This document shows, piece by piece, positions 63,379-64,000 of a stretch of 64,000 nt of DNA. How positions within the stretch are numbered: position 1 is the stretch's first letter; each line of letters starts with the position of its first letter. Made by a program: the position numbers and the translations under genes. Below the pieces are notes generated by a model that made no database searches, had not been told where the DNA came from, and saw nothing but the letters and a program-made list of their open reading frames with translations. Origin of the DNA: Lytechinus pictus (taxonomy: Eukaryota; Echinodermata; Echinoidea; Temnopleuroida; Toxopneustidae); the NCBI RefSeq assembly GCF_037042905.1, contig NC_087262.1:7829001-7893000 (forward strand), in the 5' to 3' direction.

Positions 63379-64000
63379 ACAATACTGCATCGTACCCTAT
63401 GCAAATATGTTGCGATCGTGTTATTAGTTATTCTACCTTATACAGTTGGAACAGTTGGAATTTCATTGGAATTTATAGACTACCCCTCGAACTGTTTTCC
63501 TTATTGTTGCTTTTGGATTTATCTATGTTGGAATTGGAATTTTTCCGCAAGAAATGGATCTGGTAAGTATATTATATATTTTGTTCTAGGGCCTATGTAG
63601 ATCTAGTTTAATCTAGACCTAGGTCCAGTTTTTCTACAAATTAGAGTCTAGATATAAAATCTCCATCATTTTAGGCTATCTAATATAACAGATACTGACT
63701 GATTGGGTGTGTAAAATAAGCATTCTTTTGACCGCCTAAAGGATTCATATTTCCCCTCGGGATCATATCAAATATAAATCCGGCGATCCAAAGAATGTTT
63801 ACATTACACATCCCATCAGTCAATATCTTTATAATGTTTATCGATAACTGAGATTAATACTTCACTACGATTACATCGACTTACACAATTTACCAAAACA
63901 AAAAATGCATTGTTTACGGCCATTTACAGAATATTTATAACAAGATAGCCCTTGTAGATATTTTTTTTTATGAACTGAAGTGCTTATCATAATAAAAGCT
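63379..64000. other. Noncoding DNA at the window end
   Basis: Mostly AT-rich and featureless. A hydrophobic forward frame (about 63489-63560, with FLIVAFGFIYVGIGIF) ends at a CTG|GTAAGT donor-like site near 63562. There is no good acceptor or second exon to confirm it, so it is left unannotated. Confidence 0.5.

Noticed and set aside
63418-63566. Hydrophobic frame ending in CTG|GTAAGT
   Set aside because: Only a donor-like site supports it; two or three overlapping hydrophobic frames exist and no acceptor or next exon is visible.

Overview
This is an animal nuclear genome window, most likely from an echinoderm and probably a sea urchin. It is AT-rich, with one large intron-split developmental gene, many simple-sequence tracts (GAT/ATC, ACT, TCTA, long poly-G) and several short non-autonomous transposons with TTAA or other inverted-repeat ends. 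The organism is inferred from the style of these repeats together with a single-copy Pax2/5/8 gene; nothing in the window proves the species. Only about 3 kb of the 64 kb is convincingly protein-derived.

The central feature is a complete-looking Pax2/5/8 transcription factor gene on the + strand, in nine coding exons between about 11.19 and 49.48 kb. Exons 2 and 3 (166 and 198 bp) encode the paired domain. Exon 4 carries the octapeptide YSINGILG. Exon 5 carries the partial homeodomain. Exons 6-8 encode a transactivation-like region, and exon 9 encodes a long His/Gln/Pro-rich tail. All junctions use GT-AG sites and the reading phase is maintained through all nine exons (about 554 codons). A promoter-like stretch with two oppositely oriented CCAAT boxes lies about 0.9 kb upstream of the predicted start, and AATAAA signals lie 0.6-0.7 kb after the stop. 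Introns 1 and 4 are about 16 kb each and hold most of the repeats.

Region by region: 1-10.15 kb is upstream noncoding DNA with a tRNA-like SINE fragment and microsatellites. 10.15-11.3 kb is the promoter, leader and exon 1. 11.3-27.2 kb is intron 1, which contains a miRNA-like hairpin, a 973-bp inverted-repeat element carrying four perfect DR1 nuclear-receptor half-site pairs, and a minus-strand tRNA-derived SINE. 27.2-30.7 kb holds the paired-domain exons. 30.7-46.4 kb is intron 4, with a 323-bp TTAA-flanked MITE. 46.4-50.2 kb holds the 3' exons and UTR, with a 7SL-like SINE in intron 7. 50.2-58.2 kb is intergenic, with hairpin MITEs.

From about 58.2 to 60.8 kb, three minus-strand exons form the 3' part of a membrane protein: one sushi/CCP module, one transmembrane helix and a cytoplasmic tail. 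Its 5' exons are not seen in the window. Between 61.86 and 63.38 kb, on the + strand, is a decayed tyrosine-recombinase (Crypton/DUF3504-type) element with stops, a frameshift and an apparent deletion in the region of the first catalytic arginine. The final 0.6 kb shows nothing certain. No CRISPR array, rRNA or intact tRNA was seen.
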